This document shows, one piece after another, positions 18,709-27,834 of a stretch of DNA of 64,000 nt. This DNA comes from Acinetobacter sp. SFB. GTDB taxonomy: Bacteria > Pseudomonadota > Gammaproteobacteria > Pseudomonadales > Moraxellaceae. How positions within the stretch are numbered: the stretch's first letter is position 1; each line of letters opens with the position of its first letter. The DNA lies in NCBI RefSeq assembly GCF_001647545.1, contig NZ_LSZH01000013.1, positions 280,775 through 344,774 on the forward strand. The letters are read 5' to 3'. The position numbers were made by a program, and so were the translations under genes. The notes beneath the pieces are model-generated. The model ran no database searches, had not been told where the DNA came from, and was given only the letters and a program-made list of their open reading frames with translations.

Positions 18709-18748
18709 AAATCTCCCCTGACCCCTCTTTAGAAAGAGGGGAATGTCA
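18709..18748 (+). repeat. Palindromic repeat copy C, upstream of DUF559
   Basis: AAATCTCCCCTGACCCCTC followed by TTTAGAAAGAGGGGAATG, with hairpin CCCCTCTTT-AG-AAAGAGGGG. Same layout as copies A and B; it begins 15 bp upstream of the endonuclease start codon. Confidence 0.7.
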
Positions 18749-18958
18749 TTTGATCAAAAGAATTACGTGACCGCTCCTCCCTGAACAAGATTTAAAGCAT
18801 TGCTTTAAAGGAAGTGCGATAAAGGAAGAGATAATCCAGCACTTTTAAATTTTCAATGTCTGCAAATTTATCACTGTCTACAAAATAATAGAGTCATAAA
18901 ATTACCTCCAAAATCAATAATTGTAATTTTTTCAATGTACTAAAAAATCATTTCCAAA

Positions 18959-20176
18959 TCAGTAAACCGCTAAAGACGTATTACTCACCAGCTCCAGATA
19001 ATTTCTCACCTGATTTCTACCCTGGCGTTTAGCCAAATATAAAGCTCGATCGGCCAGACGAATGATCTGTTCTTTATTTAAACTGGTTTGAGAGAGTGCT
19101 ACACCAAAACTTGCACTCACTTTTAAAATCTCTTTGGTTTCTAACTGAATTTCTTCCTGCTCAATTATTTTACGACACCGTTCTGCAATCTCAATCGCTT
19201 GCTGTAAATTTTGTTCTTTTAAAATCAGAATAAATTCTTCACCCCCAAAACGCCCCACAATATCCTGATCCCGTGTAATGGCAGATAAAATGGCAGCAAC
19301 GCGTTGCAAAACCATATCTCCAACTTCATGACCATGTTGGTCATTAATCAGTTTAAAATGATCCAGATCCAGTAAAATTACAGCATAAGCTGTTTTTTTC
19401 TTGCGTTCTAAAGCGCTGAGTTGTTCACCAATATAACGACGATTAAACACATTCGTCAGCACATCGGTTTGGCTCATTCTTTTGATATTTTTTTCACGCC
19501 GACGCCATTGCGAAAGTAAAATTTCAAAAAACAAAATCGAAACCAGCAAGATCGGCAGATAAACTTCCGCCATACTTCCGATCCAGAATTCATTATGATA
19601 AAACTCGCCATCAGTAAGTACATCACTAAACACAGGCGCGTAACGAATCACGCCATTAAAAGTTAAGTAACTAATAATGATGACAAAAATAAGAGCAGGT
19701 ATCGCAATACTATAAATAATTTTGCGTGAATAAAATACCAGTCCAATCAGGACGATATTGATAAATCCGGCAATGGTGGCGGGGCTGTAAATACCAATGG
19801 TATAGCCCGCATAAATCATCGTGCCCCCAAAGAACATCGGCGAAAAGTAAGAAATAACTCTCCGGAATTTTCTATTTCTTTTATATCTGAAACTAAAGCC
19901 AGCTATAACGATAAAAATGATTAAAGTGATAAACACACTGATAATACGGATTAAAAAAAAGTCCGCATTAATCCAGACAGCATTTTTAGCGGAGAAATAA
20001 CTGACCAGATACCATTTAATTGCACTGACTTGGCAAAATGCCCCAAAAATCAGCAGTAAAACCCCTTTATCAAAATTAGGCCAGTTAATAATTAAATTAT
20101 CAGATTCGAGTAAATGAAACTTAAATCTGCCCCAATAATAAAAAATCAGCGTAGGTATTTTTTTAAACAAGTTCAT
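18959..20176 (-). CDS. Membrane-bound diguanylate cyclase (GGDEF)
   Basis: This 405-residue protein has an N-terminal membrane domain with about six hydrophobic segments (about 30-225) and a C-terminal GGDEF domain (about 240-400). The active site is GRFGGEEF (about 311), and the inhibitory I-site RxxD is present as RDQD five residues before it. Conserved LLDLDHFKLINDQHGHEVGD is present. It should make c-di-GMP from GTP at the inner membrane with product feedback. The signal sensed is unknown. It is transcribed alone. Confidence 0.9.
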   Translation of the reverse strand: MNLFKKIPTLIFYYWGRFKFHLLESDNLIINWPNFDKGVLLLIFGAFCQVSAIKWYLVSYFSAKNAVWINADFFLIRIISVFITLIIFIVIAGFSFRYKRNRKFRRVISYFSPMFFGGTMIYAGYTIGIYSPATIAGFINIVLIGLVFYSRKIIYSIAIPALIFVIIISYLTFNGVIRYAPVFSDVLTDGEFYHNEFWIGSMAEVYLPILLVSILFFEILLSQWRRREKNIKRMSQTDVLTNVFNRRYIGEQLSALERKKKTAYAVILLDLDHFKLINDQHGHEVGDMVLQRVAAILSAITRDQDIVGRFGGEEFILILKEQNLQQAIEIAERCRKIIEQEEIQLETKEILKVSASFGVALSQTSLNKEQIIRLADRALYLAKRQGRNQVRNYLELVSNTSLAVY

Positions 20177-20254
20177 AGACTTACTTACTATACTTATAAG
20201 TTATAAAATTTTTATTGCTTTATATTTATAGCACAAAAATCATACAATTAAGAC

Positions 20255-20734
20255 TTATATCCGCTGAATAAACAACACTCCGTCTAAATGATCCACTTCA
20301 TGCTGCACAATCCTTGCAACAAAACCCTTATAGATCGTTTCTATGGGTTCACCTTGCAGCGTTAAATAACGCACTTTTACTGTTTCCGCTCGCGCCACTT
20401 GAGCACGCTCATTTGGGACACTTAAACAGCCCTCTTCACCCAGAACAGTTGCTTCAGACCTTTCTAAAATTTCAGGATTTACCATCACCACTGCTTCCAA
20501 TTCCGGCGCATCGGGATAACGCAGGTTAGGACGTGAAGCGACAATAATCATCCGTTTAGAGACATAAACTTGAGGAGCGGCAATACCTACACCATTACGC
20601 TGCCTCATGGTGGTAAGCATGGCTTCAGCAAGTTGATTTAACCACTCACTATTCAGCTCAGACTCTGCAACTTCAGCCGCTGTTAAAGTCAAAATTGCTT
20701 CACCACGCTGTGCAACAGGTAAAATGATACTCAT
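20255..20734 (-). CDS. Peptide deformylase (second-copy type)
   Basis: A metalloenzyme of about 159 residues that removes the N-formyl group from nascent proteins. All three family motifs are present: GVGIAAPQV, EEGCLSVP and QHEVDHLDG, giving the Cys and two His metal ligands and the catalytic Glu. I place the start at the ATG of MSIILPV (20734), preceded by GAAGAG; an upstream ATG at 20770 would add 12 residues not typical of the family. The main def gene usually lies beside fmt, which is not here, so this is probably an extra copy. Confidence 0.92.
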   Translation of the reverse strand: MSIILPVAQRGEAILTLTAAEVAESELNSEWLNQLAEAMLTTMRQRNGVGIAAPQVYVSKRMIIVASRPNLRYPDAPELEAVVMVNPEILERSEATVLGEEGCLSVPNERAQVARAETVKVRYLTLQGEPIETIYKGFVARIVQHEVDHLDGVLFIQRI

Positions 20735-20956
20735 AAACTCTTCCCGACCTAACAATAAAACTAAATTCAATATGATTTTAAATCACAAATTTTGTATAAA
20801 TCTTAGCGCTAAAAAGCAGACTTTCGTATTCTATTTTTGATACGTGTATTTCACCTTTTCTGTAAATCCAGGCGAGCTATGCGACGTGAGATATTTTAAG
20901 CATATTTTAATTTTACTTGGTTATAATCAGTTCAAATCCTTTATAAATATAAAATA

Positions 20957-21160
20957 ATGACTACCGCCCAACTCCTTCTCGGTGTTCTTTTTAGTTCAAT
21001 AGGCTTAGGCTATTTCCTGTATGGAAAAAAGCAGAAAGTTACTGTGCCTTTGGTCTGTGGCTTGGTACTGATGATCTTCCCTTATTTTGTGGAAAATACC
21101 ACGATGCTCACCACAATCGGTATTATCCTCTCGATTTTGCCCTACTTCGTAAAACTCTAA
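20957..21160 (+). CDS. Small hydrophobic membrane protein (67 aa)
   Basis: No named family recognised. Three hydrophobic stretches (about 5-22, 29-44, 50-64) separated by YGKKQKV suggest a small inner-membrane protein with a short positively charged loop. There is no strong ribosome-binding site before the ATG. It sits between peptide deformylase and the broken MFS gene, with no obvious functional link. Confidence 0.6.
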   Translation: MTTAQLLLGVLFSSIGLGYFLYGKKQKVTVPLVCGLVLMIFPYFVENTTMLTTIGIILSILPYFVKL

Positions 21161-21282
21161 TATCCACACAGATCATGAAGGACTATTCATAAATTTAAGT
21201 TGTAGCAGTCCAAAGAAAGATTGATTTTTCATATAAATAACAATTGATTAAAATCAAAACATTACTACTATTTGTACCTGCG

Positions 21283-22573
21283 ATGACCCATACAACCAGC
21301 ACGGAAGCACCTGCACGTCTAAGCAGTGAAGATAAACGCACCCTTGGACTTTCATCACTCGGTGGCGCACTCGAATTCTACGACTTCGTCATTTATGTCT
21401 TTTACGCCAAAATCATTTCTGAACTGTTTTTCCCAACTGGCTTAAGCCCTTTTTGGGCGATGCTGAACACTTACGGTATTTTTGCCGCGGGTTATTTTTT
21501 CCGCCCACTTGGTGGCGTGGTTATGGCACATTTTGGTGACCTGATAGGACGTAAACGCTTATTCAGCCTGTCGATTTTGCTCATGGCACTTCCAACCTTA
21601 ATGATTGGTGTCATGCCGACCTTTGAAAGCATTGGCTATGCGGCACCTTTATTGTTGTTACTGATGCGCATGGTACAAGGGATTGCCATTGGCGGCGAAA
21701 TTCCTGCGGCTTGGACTTTCGTTTCCGAGCATGTACCGGCAAAGAAAATTGGGTTTGCGAACGGACTACTCACCGCAGGACTATCTTTAGGGATTTTACT
21801 CGGCGCCCTGATGTCTTTATTTATTTCAATCAAGTTTTCAGAAACAGAAATTCATGATTGGGCTTGGCGCATTCCATTTATTGCAGGGGGTATTTTTGGT
21901 TTAGTCGCACTTTATTTACGGAGCTATTTAAAAGAAACCCCTGTATTTAAAGCGATGCAAGCACGTAAACAACTTTCCAAAGAAATGCCAGTAAAACAGG
22001 TTTTAGCAGAACATAAAACCGCTGTTGTGATTGGGATGCTCTTTACCTGGTTCCTGACTGGCTGTGTCGTGGTGCTGATTTTAGCAATGCCTAACCTCTT
22101 GGTCGGTGCTTTTGGTTTTGAACGCGCCGCTGCCTTTAAAATGCAAAGTGCCGCAATTGTCATGCAAATGCTCGGTTGTATTGTGGCAGGACTGTTGGCT
22201 GACCGTTTTGGCGCAGGCAAAGTGATTTTATTCGGCTCCCTCGCTGTCGCGATTATTGCAGGTATTTTCTATAATAGCCTGGGACATGTCGCTCCCTCCA
22301 CAGTGTTCATGCTATACATGTTGCTCGGTTTGTTCTCGGGAACTGTGGGCATGGTCTCTTACAGTATGGTGAAAATGTTCCCGGCGCAAATCCGCTTTTC
22401 GCGGCATTTCATTTTCCTATAATGTTGCCTATGCCATAGCCGGCGGTATTACTTTGCCATTGGTGCAATGGCTAAGCCTGTATAGCAATATTGGCGCAAT
22501 GTATTACATTTGGGGGGTATGCGTGGTCTCATTCTTTACTGCGATGCTTTATAGAAACAAATTTGAAAAATAG
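21283..22573 (+). pseudogene. MFS metabolite/H+ symporter, interrupted by a frameshift
   Basis: The first 380 residues read as a metabolite:H+ symporter of the major facilitator superfamily (LGGALEFYDFVIYVFYAKI, FRPLGGVVMAHFGDLIGRKRL, RMVQGIAIGGEIPAAWTFVSEH). At about 22400 the frame breaks: after RFS it runs into RHFIFL-stop at 22422. In another frame, GISFSYNVAYAIAGG and 41 more residues to the TAG at 22571 give exactly the expected C-terminal end, with the last membrane segments. One extra base in TTTTCGCGGC explains it. Start taken at the ATG of MTHTTS. It may be a real pseudogene or a sequencing error. Confidence 0.85.
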
Positions 22574-22632
22574 GATGTATCAGCATCTGCAATTTCTACA
22601 GCGCATAATCTGGTAAAAGATTAATCCTTCAT

Positions 22633-22664
22633 AAAAAAGCCCTTCAATCAAAGGGCTTTTTTTA
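22633..22664. terminator. Bidirectional terminator after the broken MFS gene
   Basis: Hairpin AAAAAAGCCCTT-CAATC-AAGGGCTTTTTTT between convergent genes. Confidence 0.87.
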
Positions 22665-22670
22665 TCTTCC

Positions 22671-23168
22671 TTAAGCAGAGAGGTTTTTCTTTAATTCATC
22701 TTCAACAATCTGGATTTCCAAATCACTAAATTTACGAATTTCCCCTTCCGCATGTTTTTCCAGCATACCGGCAACCAAAGGAACTTTAACTTTTACCTGC
22801 CAGTGTAAGGTAATGTGAATTTTCTGGTCATCTCCAGTTACTGATCGTTCACAGTTGGCTTCTAAAGGTAAATTTGCTCCCAATTCTATAGTCGACGTTA
22901 AAGCTTCCAAATTAGTGATATCGGTACGCTTCAAACGGAAAGCATCTTTAAGCAGTTTTTTTGCGATATCCGGAATATTCACATCTAAATTATAGGCACG
23001 GCGTAAAGTATAAGTACCGCCATGAATCCGAGATTCAATAATTTCTAATTTTTCACCGGGAATACGTCTGCACACGGCTTCGTGCAAAGCTGTATCTGCT
23101 GCAAGTCGTTTAAAGTCGTCAATTGAAACGCCCTGAATTGTAGAGTTCACAGTAAAACGATGTGCCAT
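22671..23168 (-). CDS. DUF2505 family protein
   Basis: This protein of about 165 residues fits DUF2505, a START/SRPBCC-like family of unknown function. It begins MAHRFTVNSTIQGVS and contains the typical RRIPGEKLEIIES and HWQVKVKVPLVAGMLEKHAEGEI near the C terminus, where the long closing helix of the fold would be. The ATG of MAHRF has AAGGA upstream; an in-frame start 16 codons earlier (23216) adds a Lys-rich tail without family support. No partner gene is evident. Confidence 0.8.
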   Translation of the reverse strand: MAHRFTVNSTIQGVSIDDFKRLAADTALHEAVCRRIPGEKLEIIESRIHGGTYTLRRAYNLDVNIPDIAKKLLKDAFRLKRTDITNLEALTSTIELGANLPLEANCERSVTGDDQKIHITLHWQVKVKVPLVAGMLEKHAEGEIRKFSDLEIQIVEDELKKNLSA

Positions 23169-23299
23169 CTTTCTATCCTTGTTTTTTATTGGTTGTTTTG
23201 AATACTTATAGACCATTCAATCATCACTAAGCCAGTGCATTTGGTCGCTGTTTATTTAATTGAATTTTAGTGACGCTGTCATTGACCGCCCATAACCAA

Positions 23300-23584
23300 C
23301 TATTGATCGTATATGCCACAGCGTATTTCAATTTTCTCAGAACAGGAAATACTGAGGAAATGGTTTCTATATTCAATGATCGCATAAAACTGTTCAGCAC
23401 CATCATCCAGTCCTGTCGCTGCCCATGTGCTGCCTTTGGGAAAATCATTGAGCCACTCAGCCTTATAAAAATCTGAGACTGAATCAAATTGAATATAGTG
23501 TTCAGGTGCTGCTTGAATCCGTGCTGCCATTTCATCAAATTGCTGCAATTGATGTTGGATAAAATCTATCAGCATATGCGCCAT
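23300..23584 (-). CDS. Small hypothetical protein (94 aa)
   Basis: No family recognised. The protein has a helical start (MAHMLIDFIQHQLQQFDEMAARIQ), then KAEWLNDFPKGSTWAATGLDDGAEQFYAIIEYRNHFLSI, which looks like a small alpha-beta domain. A second overlapping frame on the same strand (23227-23538) reads less like protein and is taken as a shadow. The ribosome-binding site is weak; an alternative start is the ATG of MLIDF. It lies 23 bp after the 3' side of pnuC's stop and may be co-transcribed with it. Confidence 0.6.
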   Translation of the reverse strand: MAHMLIDFIQHQLQQFDEMAARIQAAPEHYIQFDSVSDFYKAEWLNDFPKGSTWAATGLDDGAEQFYAIIEYRNHFLSISCSEKIEIRCGIYDQ

Positions 23585-23607
23585 CCAAGCATGCTATCCA
23601 AAGCTAT

Positions 23608-24192
23608 TTATACACCCTTAAAATGCGTGATGGCCTGTTTCTTTTTCACTTGTTGCCACTGCCACCAGCCAAAAGCCGCCAAGCCGACAAAGGCGGCATA
23701 CAATCCCGCAGTCAGGAATAAGTCTTTATAAATAAACATGCCCACATAAATGATATCGACGAAAACCCACAATACCCAAGTGGCAATATGTTTACGACTG
23801 GTCCAATAGGTGGCCAGTAAACTAAACGCTGCCAATTGTGAGTCCAGCATCGGTACAGCTGCATCGGTGAAGTGTTTCAACGTTAAACCGAAAATCAAGC
23901 CGCCCACTGCTGCAAGTGACATTTGCAGAATCACTATTTTACGCGCAATCGGTTCAATCCGAATTTCATGATCTTGCTGTTTGCCCTTCAACCAGTGATA
24001 GAAACCATAAAAGTTCACCACTATAAAAAAGAACTGCAAAATGGTCTCGCCATACAGCTTAAATTCATAAAATAAATAAGCATAGAGAACAAAGGCTGCG
24101 AAGTTAAACCACCAGCACCACATATTCCGTTTAATGGTCAAGGTTACCCCAATAAGACTAATAATGACGGCAACAATTTCTAAAGGTGACAT
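23608..24192 (-). CDS. pnuC: Nicotinamide riboside transporter PnuC
   Basis: This 194-residue membrane protein has about seven hydrophobic helices and PnuC features: an N-terminal WWFNFAAFVLYAYLFYEFKLYGE (WxxN-type) segment and TYWTSRKHIATWVLWVFVDIIYV in the second half. The family takes up nicotinamide riboside (some members other vitamins) by facilitated diffusion, feeding NAD synthesis. No partner NadR or kinase gene is adjacent and no NAD- or thiamine-responsive leader was recognised. Length is slightly short but complete. Confidence 0.88.
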   Translation of the reverse strand: MSPLEIVAVIISLIGVTLTIKRNMWCWWFNFAAFVLYAYLFYEFKLYGETILQFFFIVVNFYGFYHWLKGKQQDHEIRIEPIARKIVILQMSLAAVGGLIFGLTLKHFTDAAVPMLDSQLAAFSLLATYWTSRKHIATWVLWVFVDIIYVGMFIYKDLFLTAGLYAAFVGLAAFGWWQWQQVKKKQAITHFKGV

Positions 24193-24411
24193 AGCAATAA
24201 ACAGGCGAGCAAAGTGTGTTTGCTATTATGAAAAAAATAGCGCTGAACGCAAGATAAATTATACCAATTCAACCCTGTAATCTGACCGATACCTAACCTT
24301 TTTCGCACTATGCCCATTCATTTCAATATGAATTGAAATTAGACTGCCTGATTGACAGTTTTCTAACGACCGTTTAAAAATATAAACAATGCTCCAGGTA
24401 GAAGAATAAAA

Positions 24412-25197
24412 ATGTCACAACAACAAGGAAAAATCAGCCGGGAAATTCGCGGGTCGCTGTTTTTGATTGGGCTCGACCGGGCGACAAAAAGAAATGCCTT
24501 TGATAGCCATCTGATTCATGACTTGTCACTGGCCTTAACCGAATATGAAGATCATCCCGAGTTACGCTGTGCAGTCATCTTCGCTCATGGAGATCACTTT
24601 ACTGCGGGTCTGGATCTGGTTGAATTGCAACCCAGACTGAGTAGCGGCATATTTAACTACGATGAACATCAGATCAATCCGTGGGGAACCAGCGGACGGC
24701 AGCGAAAAAAGCCGGTAATTGTTGCAGTGCAAGGTTTTTGCTATACCGCAGGTATAGAGTTGATGCTCAATGCCGATATTGTGATTGCTCAGGACAATAG
24801 CCAGTTTGCACAAATGGAAGTACAACGCGGCATTTTACCTTTTGGTGGTGCAACAGTTCGTTTTGTACAAGCTGCAGGTTGGTCTAAAGCGATGCGCTAC
24901 TTGCTCACTGGAGACACATTCGATGCCCAAACAGCGCTGGCTTTAAACCTGATCAATGAAATCACCACTGAAGCACCTCTTAACCGAGCGATTGAACTGG
25001 CGGAACGCATTGCTCAAGCTGCACCACTTGCCGTTCAAGCCACGCTAGCCTCTGCCAAAGAGGCCGCTGAACATGGTACAGAAACAGCATTTGCCAATTT
25101 ACAACAACATCTCACTCCGTTATTAACCACTCAGGATGTACAGGAAGGTGTTATGGCAATGCTGCAACGACGTGCACCCGAATTTAAAGGTCAATAA
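24412..25197 (+). CDS. Enoyl-CoA hydratase/isomerase (crotonase) family protein
   Basis: This 261-residue crotonase-fold protein has the oxyanion-hole segments GDHFTAGLDLVEL (about 60-72) and VQGFCYTAGIELMLNADIVIA (about 106-126). A Glu/Asp pair follows in the usual region (FAQMEVQRGILPFGGATVR). The family acts on acyl-CoA thioesters; hydratase or isomerase cannot be told from sequence. It is transcribed alone with an upstream AGAAG element. Not obviously part of a fatty-acid degradation operon here. Confidence 0.88.
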   Translation: MSQQQGKISREIRGSLFLIGLDRATKRNAFDSHLIHDLSLALTEYEDHPELRCAVIFAHGDHFTAGLDLVELQPRLSSGIFNYDEHQINPWGTSGRQRKKPVIVAVQGFCYTAGIELMLNADIVIAQDNSQFAQMEVQRGILPFGGATVRFVQAAGWSKAMRYLLTGDTFDAQTALALNLINEITTEAPLNRAIELAERIAQAAPLAVQATLASAKEAAEHGTETAFANLQQHLTPLLTTQDVQEGVMAMLQRRAPEFKGQ

Positions 25198-25265
25198 TTT
25201 CAAACTTAATTATTGATGGCAACCAATGATTATGCGGTCGTTAAAACTTAAGCCAATGACTTTAA

Positions 25266-25754
25266 TCAAACATGGCTATGTACATCTTTCATTTCGAATT
25301 TGTGCTCTTCCCCGAAACGGTCGACACGAGCATAAAACACCCCATAACGTCCAACATAATATTCCAAAGACTGATCGTAGAAAGTCCAGTAAATAGACCA
25401 TTCTTCTAAATCTAGCTTGCGAATCTTGGTTTGGGTTTTAGCGGGCATTTTTCTTAAGACCTCTTCTTGAACCACAATCGCCTGACTCAAATTTCGTTCA
25501 CTCAAGTGGCGCTCAAAAAATATTTGGCAGACATCATCAAATAATTGTTGCTCGTATTCCTCCACTTCATCTACACGTGCTTCCTGGGTGGATAATGGCT
25601 TCGTTGATGTAGAGGCAGTTTTATCTAAATCGGCGAGCTGCTTGATTTTGAATTGTTGAAAATGTTGATTAATCTGAAATTTAAAAATGACTTTCCAGAG
25701 TCCAATAAACGCAATAAAAAGACTCAACCACAAGAGTATTTTCACCATAGACAC
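25266..25754 (-). CDS. Hypothetical protein with N-terminal membrane anchor (162 aa)
   Basis: No family recognised. One hydrophobic segment (about residues 5-24) is followed by a charged, helical soluble part with EARVDEVEEYEQQLFDDVCQIFFERHLSERNLSQ and a C-terminal beta-like part (EEWSIYWTFYDQSLEYYVGRYGVFYARVDRFG). It lies between the crotonase (convergent) and the pga genes, with about 370 bp to pgaD, so it is not obviously part of the pga operon. Confidence 0.65.
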   Translation of the reverse strand: MSMVKILLWLSLFIAFIGLWKVIFKFQINQHFQQFKIKQLADLDKTASTSTKPLSTQEARVDEVEEYEQQLFDDVCQIFFERHLSERNLSQAIVVQEEVLRKMPAKTQTKIRKLDLEEWSIYWTFYDQSLEYYVGRYGVFYARVDRFGEEHKFEMKDVHSHV

Positions 25755-26126
25755 ACTCTCACGAGTAAATAATTGTTATTTTTATATTTATAAAACAATT
25801 TGAGTAAAAATCATACAATTTTTAAAATTATATATTATGAAAAATGTTGCTTCGAAGACGTTTCCTTTCAGGTTGCCTATTGCATATGCTCAATATCCGC
25901 TTGCGATCTGGCTCGCTTTGGACAGTCAATTCAACAAAAACCTTGCACGACATGTGGACTTTTTGCATAAGGTCTTGCACTCTATTCCGTGATTATGACT
26001 TCGAATAATCACCCGAATATGCAGTTTTCACTTCGTTCAACAACACAATCAATCGATCAAATAAAAAATCCCGAATGAGATACTCAATCGGGATTTTACA
26101 AAAAATTTAACGCGAACAACTTTTCA
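25755..26126. other. Gene-free region with a GC-richer block and a terminator
   Basis: A block at about 25850-26030 is richer in GC than its AT-rich flanks but has no open frame longer than a few dozen codons. A terminator hairpin follows at 26063-26097. No tRNA or known RNA fold was recognised. It may be a remnant or a structured transcript. Confidence 0.45.
26063..26097 (-). terminator. Terminator of the pgaBCD transcript
   Basis: Hairpin AAAATCCCGA...TCGGGATTTT with a loop of about 13 nt, 30 bp beyond the pgaD stop codon. Confidence 0.8.
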
Positions 26127-26540
26127 TTATTCAATACGAATGATTTTACCGTGATCATCATGATGAACCATACTGATTTTTTGCTGACGTCCTTGCTCAA
26201 TCTCCTGAACAGGTAAATCAAAATGATCCCCATAATCGGTCATGGTTTTGACTGGAGTCTTGTTTACGACTTTGGAGGGAATAAAATTTGCCCACAATAA
26301 TAATGCGACTACACAGGCCAATAATGCACTTATGCCATGTTCAATTCCCAGACCAAAAGCTGAAAACAATTGATGAATCAGGTGCTGTTTTTGCAAACTC
26401 AAGACCCCAATCACAATTAATAATGGACGCCATAAAAACAGCCATACAGCCCACATCATGGCCGTAGAGGTATTGGAAGCATAACGTTTATGCCAGGGTA
26501 ATAAACGGCGTAAATCAATAATTAAAGAATTATTTTTCAT
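26127..26540 (-). CDS. pgaD: PgaD, inner-membrane partner of the PNAG synthase
   Basis: This 137-residue protein has two membrane segments (about 25-47 and 65-85), the PgaD topology. In characterised systems PgaD joins PgaC to form the poly-N-acetylglucosamine synthase and takes part in c-di-GMP binding. It overlaps the end of pgaC by 4 bp (ATGA), so translation is coupled. The basis is mainly the topology and position; sequence conservation in PgaD is weak. The short C-terminal tail (GKIIRIE) is cytoplasmic. Confidence 0.8.
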   Translation of the reverse strand: MKNNSLIIDLRRLLPWHKRYASNTSTAMMWAVWLFLWRPLLIVIGVLSLQKQHLIHQLFSAFGLGIEHGISALLACVVALLLWANFIPSKVVNKTPVKTMTDYGDHFDLPVQEIEQGRQQKISMVHHDDHGKIIRIE

Positions 26541-27823
26541 TTCGGATGCTCTGAATTATTGACAGTTGAGGTACGCATACCGCGATCTGGACTGACCCAG
26601 CGTGCACGCTTGCCATCCCTGCGTAACAACACTTTTGGAAATGCCACAATACTGGCCGACAGCGTAATTAACCAAAATACGAACGGATACCAGATCATCC
26701 AAAAATAATTTTTTCCCAGACCCGGTTCATAACGACTGTCCATCCATTTGCTCAAAGCAAACTGCAACAAGCAGGTTGCCCCAAGTAGCATGCCGGTTCC
26801 ATATGGCAGAAATGGCGAACTGATCCCATTGATTCCAAGCGGAATAACAAAATGTATTAACCAAAGAATCGCCATAAACAGCATTAAATAAGACCACACC
26901 AGCGTCAGGATCAGTTCAAATAATAAGGGCCATAAAAAATTCAGCTGCGGTTTAAACAGTACATCCATATTTTTAATTAAGACTTGTGCCCCACCCATCG
27001 CCCAACGCAAGCGCTGTTTCCACAAACCATTAAAAGTTTCAGGCATTAAAATCCACACCAAGGCATTCGGCTCAAAATGAATGTTCCAGCCGGCGCGTTG
27101 CAACTTCCAGGTAATATCAATATCTTCGGTCAGCATGTCGGGTGACCAGTAGCCGACGTCATGCACAGCACTTTTACGAAATGCAGTAATTACCCCAGAA
27201 ACCGTAAACAGTCGACCAAAACTGCGTTGTGCACGTTTGATCATCCCCACGATAGAAGAAAATTCTCCGACCTGAATACGCCCAATTAAAGTGGACCGGG
27301 TACGAATCCGTGGATTGCCGGTGACAGCAGCGACCGTTTCATCTTTCAGAAAATGGCGCAGCATCCAGGTTGCTGCATGCGGATCGAGTAAGGCATCACC
27401 ATCAATGCCAAGCAAATACTCAGCCTCGGTCAACAGGCTTCCCGCCTGTAATGCCATGGCTTTGCCTTGGTTCTGTGCCAAATGCACCACACGCAGCTTT
27501 TCATGCTGTGCAGCCAAACGGTTTAAGACGTCTGCGGTGTTATCTGAACTGCCGTCATTAATCGCAATGACTTCGAAGTTTGGATAATCCAGTGCCAAGG
27601 CGTGACTTAAGGTTTCTTCAGCGTTATCCCCTTCATTAAAACAAGGCACGAGCACGGCTACTTTGGGATAAGCAGCCAGTGGCGCAGGGTGCTGATATGG
27701 TGGATCTTGTCGTTCTTTCCAATAAAAAATCAGTGCACCTATCATCCATAAATACGACATGAACAAGGGATAATAAAAGACAAAGTGCAAAGCAGAATGC
27801 CAAAAGTGCTGGAGCGTTAACAT
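26537..27823 (-). CDS. pgaC: PgaC, poly-beta-1,6-N-acetylglucosamine synthase (GT2)
   Basis: This 428-residue processive family-2 glycosyltransferase is embedded in the inner membrane. Motifs in order: VPCFNEGDNAEETL, NDGSSDNTADVL, GIDGDALLDP (DxD, about 140-145), TEDIDITWKLQ (about 229) and QRLRWAMGG (about 269-277), followed by membrane helices. It polymerises N-acetylglucosamine from UDP-GlcNAc and exports the chain as it grows. Gene order pgaB-pgaC-pgaD with an 11-bp gap to pgaB indicates one operon. Known PgaCD complexes are activated by c-di-GMP. Confidence 0.93.
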   Translation of the reverse strand: MLTLQHFWHSALHFVFYYPLFMSYLWMIGALIFYWKERQDPPYQHPAPLAAYPKVAVLVPCFNEGDNAEETLSHALALDYPNFEVIAINDGSSDNTADVLNRLAAQHEKLRVVHLAQNQGKAMALQAGSLLTEAEYLLGIDGDALLDPHAATWMLRHFLKDETVAAVTGNPRIRTRSTLIGRIQVGEFSSIVGMIKRAQRSFGRLFTVSGVITAFRKSAVHDVGYWSPDMLTEDIDITWKLQRAGWNIHFEPNALVWILMPETFNGLWKQRLRWAMGGAQVLIKNMDVLFKPQLNFLWPLLFELILTLVWSYLMLFMAILWLIHFVIPLGINGISSPFLPYGTGMLLGATCLLQFALSKWMDSRYEPGLGKNYFWMIWYPFVFWLITLSASIVAFPKVLLRRDGKRARWVSPDRGMRTSTVNNSEHPK

Positions 27824-27834
27824 ATTAAATTCCT

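Noticed and set aside
23227..23538. Overlapping reading frame on the same strand as the 94-residue gene
   Set aside because: Its composition (many Asn, Arg, Leu and Ser runs with no fold) is less protein-like than the 23300-23584 frame, and it has no ribosome site.
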